64,000 nucleotides of DNA from Sphingomonas sp. NFR04 (GTDB lineage: Bacteria > Pseudomonadota > Alphaproteobacteria > Sphingomonadales > Sphingomonadaceae). Below the pieces are notes generated by a model. That model searched no databases. It was not told the origin of the DNA and saw only the letters and a list, made by a program, of their open reading frames with translations. This document shows, one piece after another, positions 8,418 through 18,130 of this stretch (the first letter of the stretch is position 1; each line of letters starts with the position of its first letter). The stretch is taken from assembly GCF_900114095.1 (NCBI RefSeq), contig NZ_FORV01000002.1, positions 434,001 through 498,000 of the forward strand. The letters are read 5' to 3'. The position numbers were made by a program, and so were the translations under genes.

Positions 8418-9878
8418 ATGATGCAGCAGCCCGTCGGCAAATTGCTTCTGTTCGGTGCCACCGGTGACCTGGCGCAGCGCATGCTGCTCCCCTCGCTCTA
8501 CGCGCTGCACGCCGATGGCCTCCTCCCCGATGGCCTCACCATCACCGGCACTGCGCGCTCCGAATATGACGATGAGGGCTATCGCGCCTTCGCCGCCAAG
8601 GCGCTCGACCAGTTCCTTCCCGCCGATCGGAAGGACGACAGCGCTGTCGCCGGCTTCCTCCAGCGTGTGCACTATCAGACGCTCGATGCCTCGCAGACCG
8701 AAGGCTATGGCGCGCTGAAGGAGAAGCTGGGCGACATCTCGGGCGGCCTCGCCATCTTCCTGTCGACCGCGCCCTGGCTGTTCGGGCCGACGATCAAGGG
8801 CCTCGAATCGGCTGGCCTCGCCGGCGAGAATGTCCGCATCAGCCTGGAAAAGCCGCTCGGCCGCGACCTCGCCTCCAGCCGCGAGATCAACGACATCGTC
8901 GCGGAGGCCTTCCCCGAGGAGCGCACCTTCCGCATCGACCATTATCTCGGCAAGGAGACGGTGCAGAACATCCTGGCGCTGCGCTTCGGCAACTCGCTGT
9001 TCGAGCCGGTGTGGAACGCGCGCGGCATCGACAGCGTGCAGATCACCGTTTCCGAAACCGTCGGCCTCGAAGGCCGCGCCGGCTTCTACGAGGATACCGG
9101 CGCGCTGCGCGACATGGTGCAGAACCATATGCTTCAGCTCGTCGCGCTGATCGCGATGGAGCCCCCTGCCCGCTTCGACGGCACGTCGATCCGCGACGAG
9201 AAGGTCAAGGTCCTCCGCTCGCTGCGCAAGATCACGCCCGCCGAAGCGCCCAACCTCACCGTGGTCGGCCAATATGGCGGCGGCGCGGTGAAGGGGCAGA
9301 TCGTCCGCGATTACGCTACCGATCTCGGCAAGGACTCGCGCACCGAGACCTTCGTGGCGATAAAGGCGCATGTCGACAATTGGCGCTGGCAGGGCGTGCC
9401 CTTCTATCTGCGCACCGGCAAGCGCCTCGCCGAGCGCCGCTCGGAAATCGTCATCCAGTTCAAGCCGGTGCCGCACTCGATCTTCGCCGAGCGCGGCGGC
9501 ATGCTCCAGCCCAACGCGCTGGTGATCCGCCTGCAGCCGGAGGAATATGTCCAGCTGCTGGTGATGGCGAAGCAACCGGGCCTCGACCGCGAAGGCTATC
9601 GCCTGCGCGAAGTGCCGCTCAACCTCAGCCTCGACGCCGAGTTCGCCGGCACCACGCGCCGCATCGCCTATGAGCGGCTGCTGCTCGACCTGATCGAAGG
9701 CGATCCCACGCTGTTCGTCCGCCGCGACGAAGTGGAGGCACAGTGGGAATGGATCGACGCGATCCGCGCCGGCTGGGACGCCAACGATCTCAAGCCCAAG
9801 CCCTATGCCTCGGGCAGCTGGGGCCCCTCGCTCTCGATCGCGCTGACCGAGCGCGACGGGGTGCACTGGCACGAATGA
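8418..9878 (+). CDS. zwf: Glucose-6-phosphate 1-dehydrogenase
   Basis: Oxidises glucose-6-phosphate to 6-phosphogluconolactone with NAD(P)+ and feeds the Entner-Doudoroff route. At 486 residues it is full length. The N-terminal Rossmann fold has GATGDLAQRMLLPSLYAL (residues 12-29), followed by EKPLGRDL and the active-site signature RIDHYLGKETVQNI. The C-terminal part contains RTGKRLAERRSEI. Two consecutive ATGs (8418, 8421) follow GAGAGGGAA. It is the first gene of the zwf-pgl-edd-glk-eda series, all on the same strand. Confidence 0.97.
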   Translation: MMQQPVGKLLLFGATGDLAQRMLLPSLYALHADGLLPDGLTITGTARSEYDDEGYRAFAAKALDQFLPADRKDDSAVAGFLQRVHYQTLDASQTEGYGALKEKLGDISGGLAIFLSTAPWLFGPTIKGLESAGLAGENVRISLEKPLGRDLASSREINDIVAEAFPEERTFRIDHYLGKETVQNILALRFGNSLFEPVWNARGIDSVQITVSETVGLEGRAGFYEDTGALRDMVQNHMLQLVALIAMEPPARFDGTSIRDEKVKVLRSLRKITPAEAPNLTVVGQYGGGAVKGQIVRDYATDLGKDSRTETFVAIKAHVDNWRWQGVPFYLRTGKRLAERRSEIVIQFKPVPHSIFAERGGMLQPNALVIRLQPEEYVQLLVMAKQPGLDREGYRLREVPLNLSLDAEFAGTTRRIAYERLLLDLIEGDPTLFVRRDEVEAQWEWIDAIRAGWDANDLKPKPYASGSWGPSLSIALTERDGVHWHE

Positions 9879-9904
9879 TTGGGACGAGCACCCTCGCCTC
9901 TTGC

Positions 9905-10026
9905 GCTCCCCTCCCGCTTGCGGGAGGGGTCGGGGGAGGGATTGACGTGGCGGCTCTCACCCCAACGGCTGGCCTAGTACACCGGCCATCCCCTCCCCCA
10001 GCCCCTCCCGCAAGCGGGAGGGGAGC
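9905..10026. repeat. Nested inverted repeat between zwf and pgl
   Basis: Two arms of about 37 bases (9905-9941 and 9990-10026) are inverted copies with about two mismatches. Each arm contains its own palindrome, CCCCTCCCGC-TTGC-GGGAGGGG or its complement. The 48-base spacer has no evident function. The structure could act as a processing site or partial terminator that sets the relative amounts of zwf and pgl mRNA. The 229-base gap has no gene. Confidence 0.75.
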
Positions 10027-10107
10027 ATCTGCGGGAGCCCACCCTATATCGGACCCGCGCGGCTATCACGCTGCTGACCAGGTCCCACCGAAACCCAAGG
10101 AGCTTCT

Positions 10108-10815
10108 ATGACGACCGAAATCGAATGGTGGGACTATGACGACACCGCCGAGATGGGCGACGCGCTCGCCGGAGACGTGCAGTTCATCATCGAAAGCGCG
10201 ATCGACGCGCGCGGCGCCGCGGTCATCGCGCTTGCCGGCGGCCGCACGCCGGGCCCGATTTACGCCAAGCTGAGCAACGCCAAGCTCGACTGGAAGCGCG
10301 TGACGATCATCCCGACGGACGATCGCATCGTGCCGATGGGCGATCCGATGTCGAACGTCACCGGCCTCGCCAAGGTGTTCCTGCCGCTCGGGGCCCGCGT
10401 GATCCCGGTCGTCAGCGAGAAGGCCGACGACTACAAGGCCGCCGGCCGCGCCGCCGATGCGCGCCTGCAGGACTTCCACTGGCCGCTCGACCTGTGCCTG
10501 CTCGGCATGGGCGCCGACGGCCACACCGCCTCGATCTTCCCCGGCCCCGACCTCGCCGAGGCGCTGACCGGCCCCAAGGAGCGCCGGGCGCTGGGCGTGA
10601 TGCCCGATCCGCTGCCGCCCGAGGCGCCCGTCCCGCGTGTGTCGCTGTCGCTCGCCGCGATCGTCTCGGCGCGCGCATTGATGATCGCGATCACCGGCCA
10701 GGAGAAGAAGGACGTGCTGGAGCGCGCCATTTCCGAAGGCGCCGGCTCGACTCTCCCGATCGGCCGCGTCCTCGCCGAAACCGAACTGCCCGTCGACATC
10801 CACTGGAGCCTGTAA
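10108..10815 (+). CDS. pgl: 6-phosphogluconolactonase
   Basis: Hydrolyses 6-phosphogluconolactone to 6-phosphogluconate, between Zwf and Edd. It has 235 residues. Family signatures are ALAGGRTPGPIYAKL, then IIPTDDRIVP, and the C-terminal LCLLGMGADGHTASIFPG, which holds the phosphate-binding and catalytic region. AAGGAGC precedes the ATG. It abuts edd with no spacer (stop at 10813-10815, edd ATG at 10816), so the two are translationally linked. Confidence 0.95.
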   Translation: MTTEIEWWDYDDTAEMGDALAGDVQFIIESAIDARGAAVIALAGGRTPGPIYAKLSNAKLDWKRVTIIPTDDRIVPMGDPMSNVTGLAKVFLPLGARVIPVVSEKADDYKAAGRAADARLQDFHWPLDLCLLGMGADGHTASIFPGPDLAEALTGPKERRALGVMPDPLPPEAPVPRVSLSLAAIVSARALMIAITGQEKKDVLERAISEGAGSTLPIGRVLAETELPVDIHWSL

Positions 10816-12639
<1,824 letters not shown>

Positions 12640-12765
12640 ACCTGTAACACATGTAAATCATACCCGGGTCGCCACGCGGACTTTACATCCGCGCGGCGGA
12701 CGGGAAGAAGGACGGCCGCCTACTGGCAACGTTGACAGGGGCACCAGAGAGAGGATCGGAATCGG

Positions 12766-13734
12766 ATGGAAGTCGTCGCCGTCGACATCGGGGGGACCCA
12801 CGCGCGCTTTGCGGTGGCGGAGGTCGCGGAAGGCCGCGTCGTCTCGCTCAGCGAGCCGATCACCCAGAAGGTGGCCGAACATCCCAGCCTGCAGCTCGCC
12901 TGGCGCGCCTTCGGCGAGAAGCTCGGTCGCCCGGTGCCCAAGGCCGCCGCGATCGCCGTCGCCTCGCCGATCAACGGCGACCTGATCAAGCTCACCAACA
13001 ATCCCTGGATCATCCGCCCGCCGCTGATCCCCGATCGCCTCGGCGCCGATACCTGGACGATCGTCAATGATTTCGAGGCGATCGGCCATGCCGTCGCCCA
13101 GCTCGAGAACGAGGCATTCCTGCATTTGTGCGGGCCCGATGCGCCGCTGCCGGACAAGGGATCGATCACCGTCTGCGGTCCGGGCACCGGGCTCGGCGTC
13201 GCGCAGGTTTTCCGCCACCGCCGCGGCTATGACATCATCGCCACCGAAGGCGGCCATAGCGACTTCGCCCCGCTCGACGCGATCGAGGACGCGCTGGTGA
13301 AGCGCCTGCGCCGCACCTATCAGCGCGTTTCCAAGGAGCGGATCGTCGCCGGCCCGGCGATCGTCTCGATCTACGAGACGCTGGCCGATCTGGAGGGCGT
13401 GCCGGTCGCGCGCCTCGACGACAAGGCGATCTGGACGCTGGCGCTGGAGGGCAAGGACAGCCTGGCGGTGGCGGCGCTCGATCGCTTCTGTCTCAGTCTG
13501 GGTGCCGTCGCGGGTGACCTCGCCCTCGGGCATGGCCCAACGGCCGTGGTCATCGCCGGCGGTCTGGGCTTGCGCCTGAAGGACCATCTGCTGCAATCGG
13601 GGTTCGGCGAGCGATTCGTCGCCAAGGGGCGCTTCCGCTCCCTGATGGCGACGATCCCCGTCAAGCTGATCACCCATCCCCAGCCGGGCCTGTACGGCGC
13701 AGCCGCCGCCTTCGCCCAGGAGCATGCACAGTGA
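12766..13734 (+). CDS. glk: Glucokinase
   Basis: Phosphorylates free glucose to glucose-6-phosphate, supplying Zwf. It has 322 residues and belongs to the bacterial glucokinase family. The phosphate-binding loop DIGGTHARFA is at 7-16; TIVNDFEAIGHAV and CGPGTGLGVAQVF follow, and EGGHSDFAP contains the conserved active-site glutamate. It is preceded by a 126-base gap and ends in a GTGA overlap with eda, so glk and eda are coupled. Confidence 0.95.
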   Translation: MEVVAVDIGGTHARFAVAEVAEGRVVSLSEPITQKVAEHPSLQLAWRAFGEKLGRPVPKAAAIAVASPINGDLIKLTNNPWIIRPPLIPDRLGADTWTIVNDFEAIGHAVAQLENEAFLHLCGPDAPLPDKGSITVCGPGTGLGVAQVFRHRRGYDIIATEGGHSDFAPLDAIEDALVKRLRRTYQRVSKERIVAGPAIVSIYETLADLEGVPVARLDDKAIWTLALEGKDSLAVAALDRFCLSLGAVAGDLALGHGPTAVVIAGGLGLRLKDHLLQSGFGERFVAKGRFRSLMATIPVKLITHPQPGLYGAAAAFAQEHAQ

Positions 13735-14348
13735 GCGATTCCCGTCCTTCGATCGAAGCCATCATGCGCACCTCGCCGGTCATCCCGGTGCTGGTGATCG
13801 ACGACGCCGCCAAGGCGCGTCCGCTTGCCGAGGCGCTGGTGAAGGGCGGCCTGCGCGTGCTCGAAGTAACGATGCGCACCCCCGCGGCGCTCGAAGCGAT
13901 CCGCGAGATGAAGAAGGTCCCCGGCGCGATCGTCGGCGCCGGCACGGTGGTCAACACCCAGCAGTTCGAGCAGGTGATGCAGGAGGACGCCGAGTTCATC
14001 GTCTCTCCCGGCCTCACCGATCACCTGGGCGGCGTGATCGCCAAGAGCGGCGTGCCGTATCTGCCGGGCATCGCCAATGCCGGCGACATCATGCGCGGCA
14101 TGGATCTCGGCCTCAGCCACTTTAAGTTCTTCCCGGCCGAAACCTCGGGCGGGCTCAAGGCGCTCAAGGCGCTCGCCGGCCCCTTCTACGAAGCCAAGTT
14201 CTGCCCGACCGGCGGCATCACCCCCGCGACCGCGCCGGAGTGGCTGGCGTTCGACCCGATCCTCTGCGTCGGCGGCAGCTGGATCAGCAGCGGTTCGCTG
14301 GAAGAGGTGGAAGCCAAGGCCCGCGAAGCCGCCGCGCTGCCGCGGTAA
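13731..14348 (+). CDS. eda: KDPG aldolase (2-dehydro-3-deoxyphosphogluconate aldolase)
   Basis: Splits KDPG into pyruvate and glyceraldehyde-3-phosphate, the last Entner-Doudoroff step. At 205 residues it is a typical class I aldolase of the KDPG/KHG family. The catalytic glutamate is E45 in LEVTMRT and the Schiff-base lysine is K132 in HFKFFPAE. Other conserved parts are GAGTVVN and CPTGGITP. It starts with GTG inside the glk stop. A ~107-bp palindromic element begins 14 bases after the stop codon and may stabilise or end the transcript. Confidence 0.96.
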   Translation: MSDSRPSIEAIMRTSPVIPVLVIDDAAKARPLAEALVKGGLRVLEVTMRTPAALEAIREMKKVPGAIVGAGTVVNTQQFEQVMQEDAEFIVSPGLTDHLGGVIAKSGVPYLPGIANAGDIMRGMDLGLSHFKFFPAETSGGLKALKALAGPFYEAKFCPTGGITPATAPEWLAFDPILCVGGSWISSGSLEEVEAKAREAAALPR

Positions 14349-14362
14349 TTCGCACTTCTTAA

Positions 14363-14469
14363 GCCCCTCCTCCTTGGAGGAGGGGTTGGGGTGGAGGGAT
14401 TCCAGAACCTTTGTTGGTCTCGGTGAGACACAGCCCCACCCCAACCCCTCCCCTGAAGGGGAGGGGCTA
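14363..14469 (+). repeat. ~107-bp palindromic element, copy 1 (after eda)
   Basis: Outer arms AGCCCCTCCTCCTTGGAGG... and, inverted, AGCCCCTCCCCTTCAGGGG... frame a centre with its own hairpin GTCTC-GGT-GAGAC. A near-identical copy is at 60327-60434, also a few bases after a stop codon and in the same orientation relative to the upstream gene. Confidence 0.85.
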
Positions 14470-14543
14470 AACGCTCACCACCCTTGCCCTCTCCGATATA
14501 CGAACCATATACGCTCCATAGTCTCACCCGCATCGGAGCACCC

Positions 14544-14750
14544 ATGGGCATCGTGAAAATCGCCGACGACCTCCACGAGGAGGCCCGCCGCGCCAGTGCG
14601 GTGATGTGCCGCTCGATCAACGCCCAGGCCGAATATTGGATGAAAATCGGCATGCTCGCCGAGGCCAACCCCACGTTGCCCTTCAACGAGATCGTCCGCC
14701 GCCAGCTGGCCGAGGCACAGGTCGGCGCCGCCGCGCTCGAGGCGGCCTGA
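14544..14750 (+). CDS. ParD-like small protein upstream of map
   Basis: A 68-residue protein beginning MGIVKIADDLHEEARRASAV. It resembles the ParD-like family, which is related to the ribbon-helix-helix antitoxin ParD, with a conserved MCRSINAQAEYWMKIG segment. No ParE-type toxin gene is adjacent. The map start codon instead follows its stop by one base, so the two are probably co-translated. The start at 14544 is chosen because the protein family begins here; a longer frame reaching 14484 lacks similarity. Its function is unknown; it may be a regulator of the map transcript. Confidence 0.82.
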   Translation: MGIVKIADDLHEEARRASAVMCRSINAQAEYWMKIGMLAEANPTLPFNEIVRRQLAEAQVGAAALEAA

Positions 14751-14751
14751 C

Positions 14752-15522
14752 ATGGTCAAGACACCCCAGGAACTCGAGCTGATGCGCGAGGCCGGCAGGC
14801 TGCTGGCCCAGGTTTTCGAGATGCTCGACCGCCAGCCGCTCGCCGGCATGTCGACGCTGGAGATCGACACGCTGGTCGACCGCTACATCACCGACGAACT
14901 CCACGCCCGCCCCGCCAGCAAGGGGCAGTATGGCTATGGCTTCGTGCTCAACTGCTCGATCAACCATGTCGTCTGCCACGGCGTCCCCGATGCCGGGACG
15001 ATCGTGCAGGACGGCGACATCATCAACCTCGACATCACGCTGGAAAAGAACGGCTTCATCGCCGATTCGAGCAAGACCTACATGGTCGGCACCGTCTCGC
15101 CCCAGGCGAAGCGGCTGGTGAAGGTGACCCAGGAGGCGCTGTGGAAGGGCATCGCCCAGGTCCGCCCCGGCGCGACATTGGGCGACATCGGCGCCGCCAT
15201 CGAGCGCCACGCCAAGCAGCATGGCTATTCGATCGTGCGCGACTATTGCGGCCACGGCATCGGCCGCGAGATGCACGAGGAGCCCTCGGTCCTCCATTTC
15301 GGCCGTCCCGGCACCGGCATGAAGCTGCGCGAAGGCATGACCTTCACGATCGAGCCGATGCTCAATCAGGGCACCCGCAAGGTGACCACGCTCGACGACG
15401 GCTGGACGGTGGTGACCAACGACCGCAAGCTCTCGGCCCAGTTCGAGCATACCGTGGCGGTGACGGCGACCGGCGTGGAGGTGCTGACGTTGCGCGAGGG
15501 GGAGCGGGCGCTGGCCGGCTGA
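14752..15522 (+). CDS. map: Type I methionine aminopeptidase
   Basis: Removes the N-terminal methionine from new proteins; essential in most bacteria. At 256 residues it is the usual type I size. All metal ligands are present: D94 (NLDIT), D105 (IADSSKT), H168 (CGHGIG), E201 (FTIEPM) and E232 (QFEHTVAVT). H76 in VCHGVPD is the substrate-positioning histidine. The ATG lies one base after the stop of the ParD-like gene. The gene converges on the small zinc-ribbon-like gene, ending 3 bases before that gene's stop codon. Confidence 0.97.
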   Translation: MVKTPQELELMREAGRLLAQVFEMLDRQPLAGMSTLEIDTLVDRYITDELHARPASKGQYGYGFVLNCSINHVVCHGVPDAGTIVQDGDIINLDITLEKNGFIADSSKTYMVGTVSPQAKRLVKVTQEALWKGIAQVRPGATLGDIGAAIERHAKQHGYSIVRDYCGHGIGREMHEEPSVLHFGRPGTGMKLREGMTFTIEPMLNQGTRKVTTLDDGWTVVTNDRKLSAQFEHTVAVTATGVEVLTLREGERALAG

Positions 15523-15525
15523 ACG

Positions 15526-15828
15526 CTAAATCTGCTTCCAAAACTCGGCATCGTTCAGTGGCAGACCGGAAGCGTCACCAATCACTTCCCAACTCCCACA
15601 GAGCGGGCAGACGGCCGAAGCAGCTGCAATATCTGCTCGCTTTTTTGGGAGCGCACCAGGCCGGCCAGGGATGCCGTCCCCGGCTGAGCCCACCCACTCG
15701 ACAATGTCTTCTGGAGCGAAGCGTCCGCGGCAATTGATGCACCTGCAAGCATTGCTCCGAGAGATCTCGGCATGATTTTGCCGAGCGTGGCTGCGAACTT
15801 CCAAGGTCTGTTCAAGCGTAAGCTTCAT
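15526..15828 (-). CDS. Small CxxC zinc-ribbon-like hypothetical protein
   Basis: A 100-residue protein with two cysteine pairs, CRCINCRG near residue 30 and CPLCGSWEVIG near residue 74, an arrangement that suggests one bound zinc. The ending IGDASGLPLNDAEFWKQI resembles an uncharacterised family of small cytoplasmic proteins found sporadically in many bacteria. It is convergent with map. Codon use looks less extremely GC-rich than its neighbours, which hints at later acquisition. No function is assigned. Confidence 0.7.
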   Translation of the reverse strand: MKLTLEQTLEVRSHARQNHAEISRSNACRCINCRGRFAPEDIVEWVGSAGDGIPGRPGALPKKRADIAAASAVCPLCGSWEVIGDASGLPLNDAEFWKQI

Positions 15829-16059
15829 ACCGGACTTATGTGCAATCCAGCAGCGCTAACGCAAGCGGTGGAGACGGCGGTGGTCGCACGGAGCGCGGGC
15901 TCGCTCCAAAACGGACGCGCGCCTCACTAGACCACCGGCCATCGCCACGGTTGCGAAACGGCCCGGCAATCCCCATTTATGCTCTATCGCCGGCTTCCCT
16001 CCCGTAAGCGCCGGCGGCTGGGTCCATCATGTTCTCGCTTGCACCGCACGGAGAAATCC

Positions 16060-16221
16060 ATGGACCTCGCCTATCTTCTTTCCCGCTACGAGATCTCCGT
16101 CGCCCGTGCGGGGTCTGCGGCCTGCGTATCGGCGCGTGCGTCGCACCGTGCGCTCGCCAGCGGCTATGCGGAGCGCATCCGCCGGTTCCGGATGGCCGGC
16201 ACCACGGCGGTTGCCGCCTGA
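16060..16221 (+). CDS. Small conserved hypothetical protein (53 aa)
   Basis: A short protein starting MDLAYLLSRYEISVARAGSA, with a helical, arginine-rich C-terminal half (HRALASGYAERIRRFRMAG). GGAGAAATCC precedes the ATG. Its stop overlaps the start of the next gene (TGATG), which supports a real, coupled coding sequence. Similar short proteins occur in other sphingomonads as far as I recall. The role is unknown. Confidence 0.6.
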   Translation: MDLAYLLSRYEISVARAGSAACVSARASHRALASGYAERIRRFRMAGTTAVAA

Positions 16222-16517
16222 TGGGCGCGATCACCCAGGTCGCGGTCGGCGCGACGTCCGACGAGATCGATCGCAAGCGCTTCCGCGGGAGTTCGCGGAC
16301 GACGCTGGCGCCCGACGTCATCGCGCGCCAGTCGCGCGTCGCGCTACTTGCCTTCCAGTCCTTGCCCGATCGCGAGACGGCGCTGGCGTTCCTCAACAGC
16401 GAAGACCCCGCATTGGGCGGCCGGCCGATCGACATTGCCAGCACGAGCGAAGCCGGCGCGGAGCGCGTCGCCGCGATGTTGCGCGCCCGCATGGCCCCGG
16501 CCGCCAAGATCGACTAA
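16221..16517 (+). CDS. Small protein with an MbcA/ParS/Xre antitoxin-like C-terminus
   Basis: A 98-residue protein. Residues 50-85 (ETALAFLNSEDPALGGRPID, then STSEAGAERVAAML) resemble the toxin-binding domain of the MbcA/ParS/Xre antitoxins, which pair with RES-domain NADase toxins. The N-terminus lacks the helix-turn-helix of full antitoxins. No RES toxin is adjacent, so this is an orphan or has taken on another role. It starts inside the stop codon of the 53-residue protein gene and is followed 9 bases later by a small HTH gene. Confidence 0.65.
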   Translation: MGAITQVAVGATSDEIDRKRFRGSSRTTLAPDVIARQSRVALLAFQSLPDRETALAFLNSEDPALGGRPIDIASTSEAGAERVAAMLRARMAPAAKID

Positions 16518-16526
16518 GACGACCCC

Positions 16527-16706
16527 ATGGCCGAACGCTTCGAACGACATCGCCAGCCCTGGCGCCCCGACGAGCTGCAAAAGCTCCACACCCTCGCCAA
16601 GAAGGGCATGCCGCTGCGCGCGATCGCCAAGGCGCTGACCCGCAGCGAGGAATCGGTGAAGGAGCGCGCCAAGCTGGACGGGCTGTCGATCGCCAAGCTG
16701 CACTGA
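16527..16706 (+). CDS. Small HTH/SANT-like hypothetical protein (59 aa)
   Basis: A short basic protein starting MAERFERHRQPWRPDELQKL. WRPDELQKLHTLAKKGMPLR followed by AIAKALTRSEESVKERAKLD is a helix-turn-helix of the SANT/homeodomain-like type, resembling small DNA-binding proteins that scan and bind in the same way as GcrA-type N-termini. It lies 9 bases after the preceding antitoxin-like gene, likely in one operon of three small genes. It is convergent with the PEP-CTERM gene. DNA binding is inferred from the motif only. Confidence 0.7.
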   Translation: MAERFERHRQPWRPDELQKLHTLAKKGMPLRAIAKALTRSEESVKERAKLDGLSIAKLH

Positions 16707-16722
16707 GCCGGCGCGGCCCCGC

Positions 16723-17403
16723 TCAGGCGTAGCGGACCGTGGTCCGCCGTCGTGCGCGCAGTGCGCCGCCCATCAGCCCGAAACCGCCGAGCATCAGCGC
16801 CCAGGCTGCCGGCTCGGGCACCGGGCTGGCGGTCAGGCGTGCGCCGACGGTGAACGGGCCGAAGCCGCGATAGGCGGCGTTGATCGCATCGACGCCCGCC
16901 TGGTTCAGGTCGATCGTATAGCCCGAGGCAGCGGCGTTCACGGTGATCTTGCCGAGGACCGCGCCCGATCCGAGATCGTCGAAGATCCCCTTCGCACCAT
17001 TATATTGCTGCAGGCCGACGATCGAGCTGGTGACGTCGTACAGCGTCAGCTCCATCGGCCGCCCCGTCGCATTGCCATAGCCGCCGGCGAGCGCATTGCC
17101 GATGGTCAGCGATGCGCTGGTCACCAGCCCCGACGGGAAGAAGCTGAAGAAGGAGCGATATTCCGTCGTCGAGCCCCAGCTGGTCACGCTACCGGTGACG
17201 TAATTGTCCCAGGCGTTATAGTGCGTGCCGTTGTTGTCGAACCAGCCGGTCTGAAACGCATTGATGCTGCCGGCGCCGTTCACCGTGAGCTTGACCGTGC
17301 CGCTGGGCGAATTGTTGAAGAGGTAGAAGTCCGCCGCGATGGCGGGCGTGCCGCATACGACGCCAAGCAGCAATGCTGCGCTCCACAAAACTCCGCTCTT
17401 CAT
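16723..17403 (-). CDS. PEPxxWA-CTERM sorting-domain protein
   Basis: A secreted protein of 226 residues. A signal peptide (LLLGVVCGTPAIAA) leads a beta-rich, Gly/Asn/Ser-rich body. The end carries the sorting tail: SPVPEPAAWALMLGGFGLMG followed by an arginine cluster (RARRR). Such tails direct surface sorting by an exosortase-type protease; no exosortase is in this window. The start at 17403 is favoured by GGGGAG eight bases upstream; the frame is open further upstream but without a signal peptide. The function of the body is unknown. Confidence 0.88.
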   Translation of the reverse strand: MKSGVLWSAALLLGVVCGTPAIAADFYLFNNSPSGTVKLTVNGAGSINAFQTGWFDNNGTHYNAWDNYVTGSVTSWGSTTEYRSFFSFFPSGLVTSASLTIGNALAGGYGNATGRPMELTLYDVTSSIVGLQQYNGAKGIFDDLGSGAVLGKITVNAAASGYTIDLNQAGVDAINAAYRGFGPFTVGARLTASPVPEPAAWALMLGGFGLMGGALRARRRTTVRYA

Positions 17404-17538
17404 TGCAAGACTCCCCCTGAATGCACCCCAATGCATTGATAGTTAACGGTGGAGTATCCCAAACCGCCATGGAGTCAAGACAAGCAGTTCCGGCACTGTC
17501 CCGCAATTGGCCAACAGCTTAGCGACCAATAGTACCGG

Positions 17539-18009
17539 TCATCCGCCAGCGGCGCGCTTCGCTCGCATCAGCGCCGCATCGAGCGCGGAGAGGAAGCGCG
17601 AGCGGTCCTCCTTGGCGAAGGGTGGCGGCCCGCCGATACGATCGCCGCCCGCGCGCAGATCCGCCATGATCGCGCGCACCGCCACCGCGCTGCCGATCGA
17701 ACTGGTGGTGAAGGGCTTGCCGTTCGGCGCAAGCACCGCCGCCGCGCCCGCCTTGAGGCAGCGATCAGCGAGCAGGATATCGGCGGTAATCACCACCGCG
17801 CCCGCATCGGTATGCTCGGCGATCCAGTCGTCGGCGGCGTCGAACCCGTCGCTCACCACCACGCGGGTGAGCAGCGGGTGCTGGGGGATGCGGAGGTGCG
17901 CGTTGCTCACCACCGTCACCGGCACCTCTAGGCGCCACGCAACCTTGTAGATCTCGTCCTTCACGGGGCAGGCATCGGCATCGACGAGAATATGGGGCGG
18001 GATCGACAT
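17539..18009 (-). CDS. YaiI/YqxD family protein (DUF188)
   Basis: A 156-residue cytoplasmic protein of the UPF0178 family. The family signature HILVDADACPVKDEIYKVA opens the protein, and GAVVITADILLADRCLKAGA and RDRIGGPPPF-like residues (GDRIGGPPPFAKEDRSRFLS) follow. The fold is PIN-like with acidic residues, but no activity is established. The neighbours on both sides are secreted or membrane proteins with no obvious link. Confidence 0.93.
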   Translation of the reverse strand: MSIPPHILVDADACPVKDEIYKVAWRLEVPVTVVSNAHLRIPQHPLLTRVVVSDGFDAADDWIAEHTDAGAVVITADILLADRCLKAGAAAVLAPNGKPFTTSSIGSAVAVRAIMADLRAGGDRIGGPPPFAKEDRSRFLSALDAALMRAKRAAGG

Positions 18010-18061
18010 GCGCCTCCCCTGCCACAGCCGTGCCGAAACGCGAAACCCACGCCGTCTGCAA

Positions 18062-18105
18062 AGAGAACAAACAGGAAACGGATCGCTTTTCTACACAAGC
18101 GATCC
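18062..18105 (-). terminator. Probable terminator of the porin gene
   Basis: A perfect 9-bp inverted repeat (GGATCGCTT 18080-18088 with AAGCGATCC 18097-18105) lies 25 bases past the porin stop. Read on the minus strand it is followed by a T-rich run (GTTTCCTGTTTGTTCTCTTT). Confidence 0.6.
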
Positions 18106-18130
18106 GTGCCCATCCTCCCCCTTTGCAGCT

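Noticed and set aside
7929..9872. A 647-codon leftward open frame
   Set aside because: Antisense to zwf; composition is typical of a mirror frame.
14363..14469. CRISPR-like or tandem repeats
   Set aside because: The element occurs as single copies at two distant sites, with no spacers or cas genes.
14484..14543. An upstream extension of the ParD-like protein
   Set aside because: The added residues have no family similarity and overlap the region after the repeat; the start at 14544 fits better.
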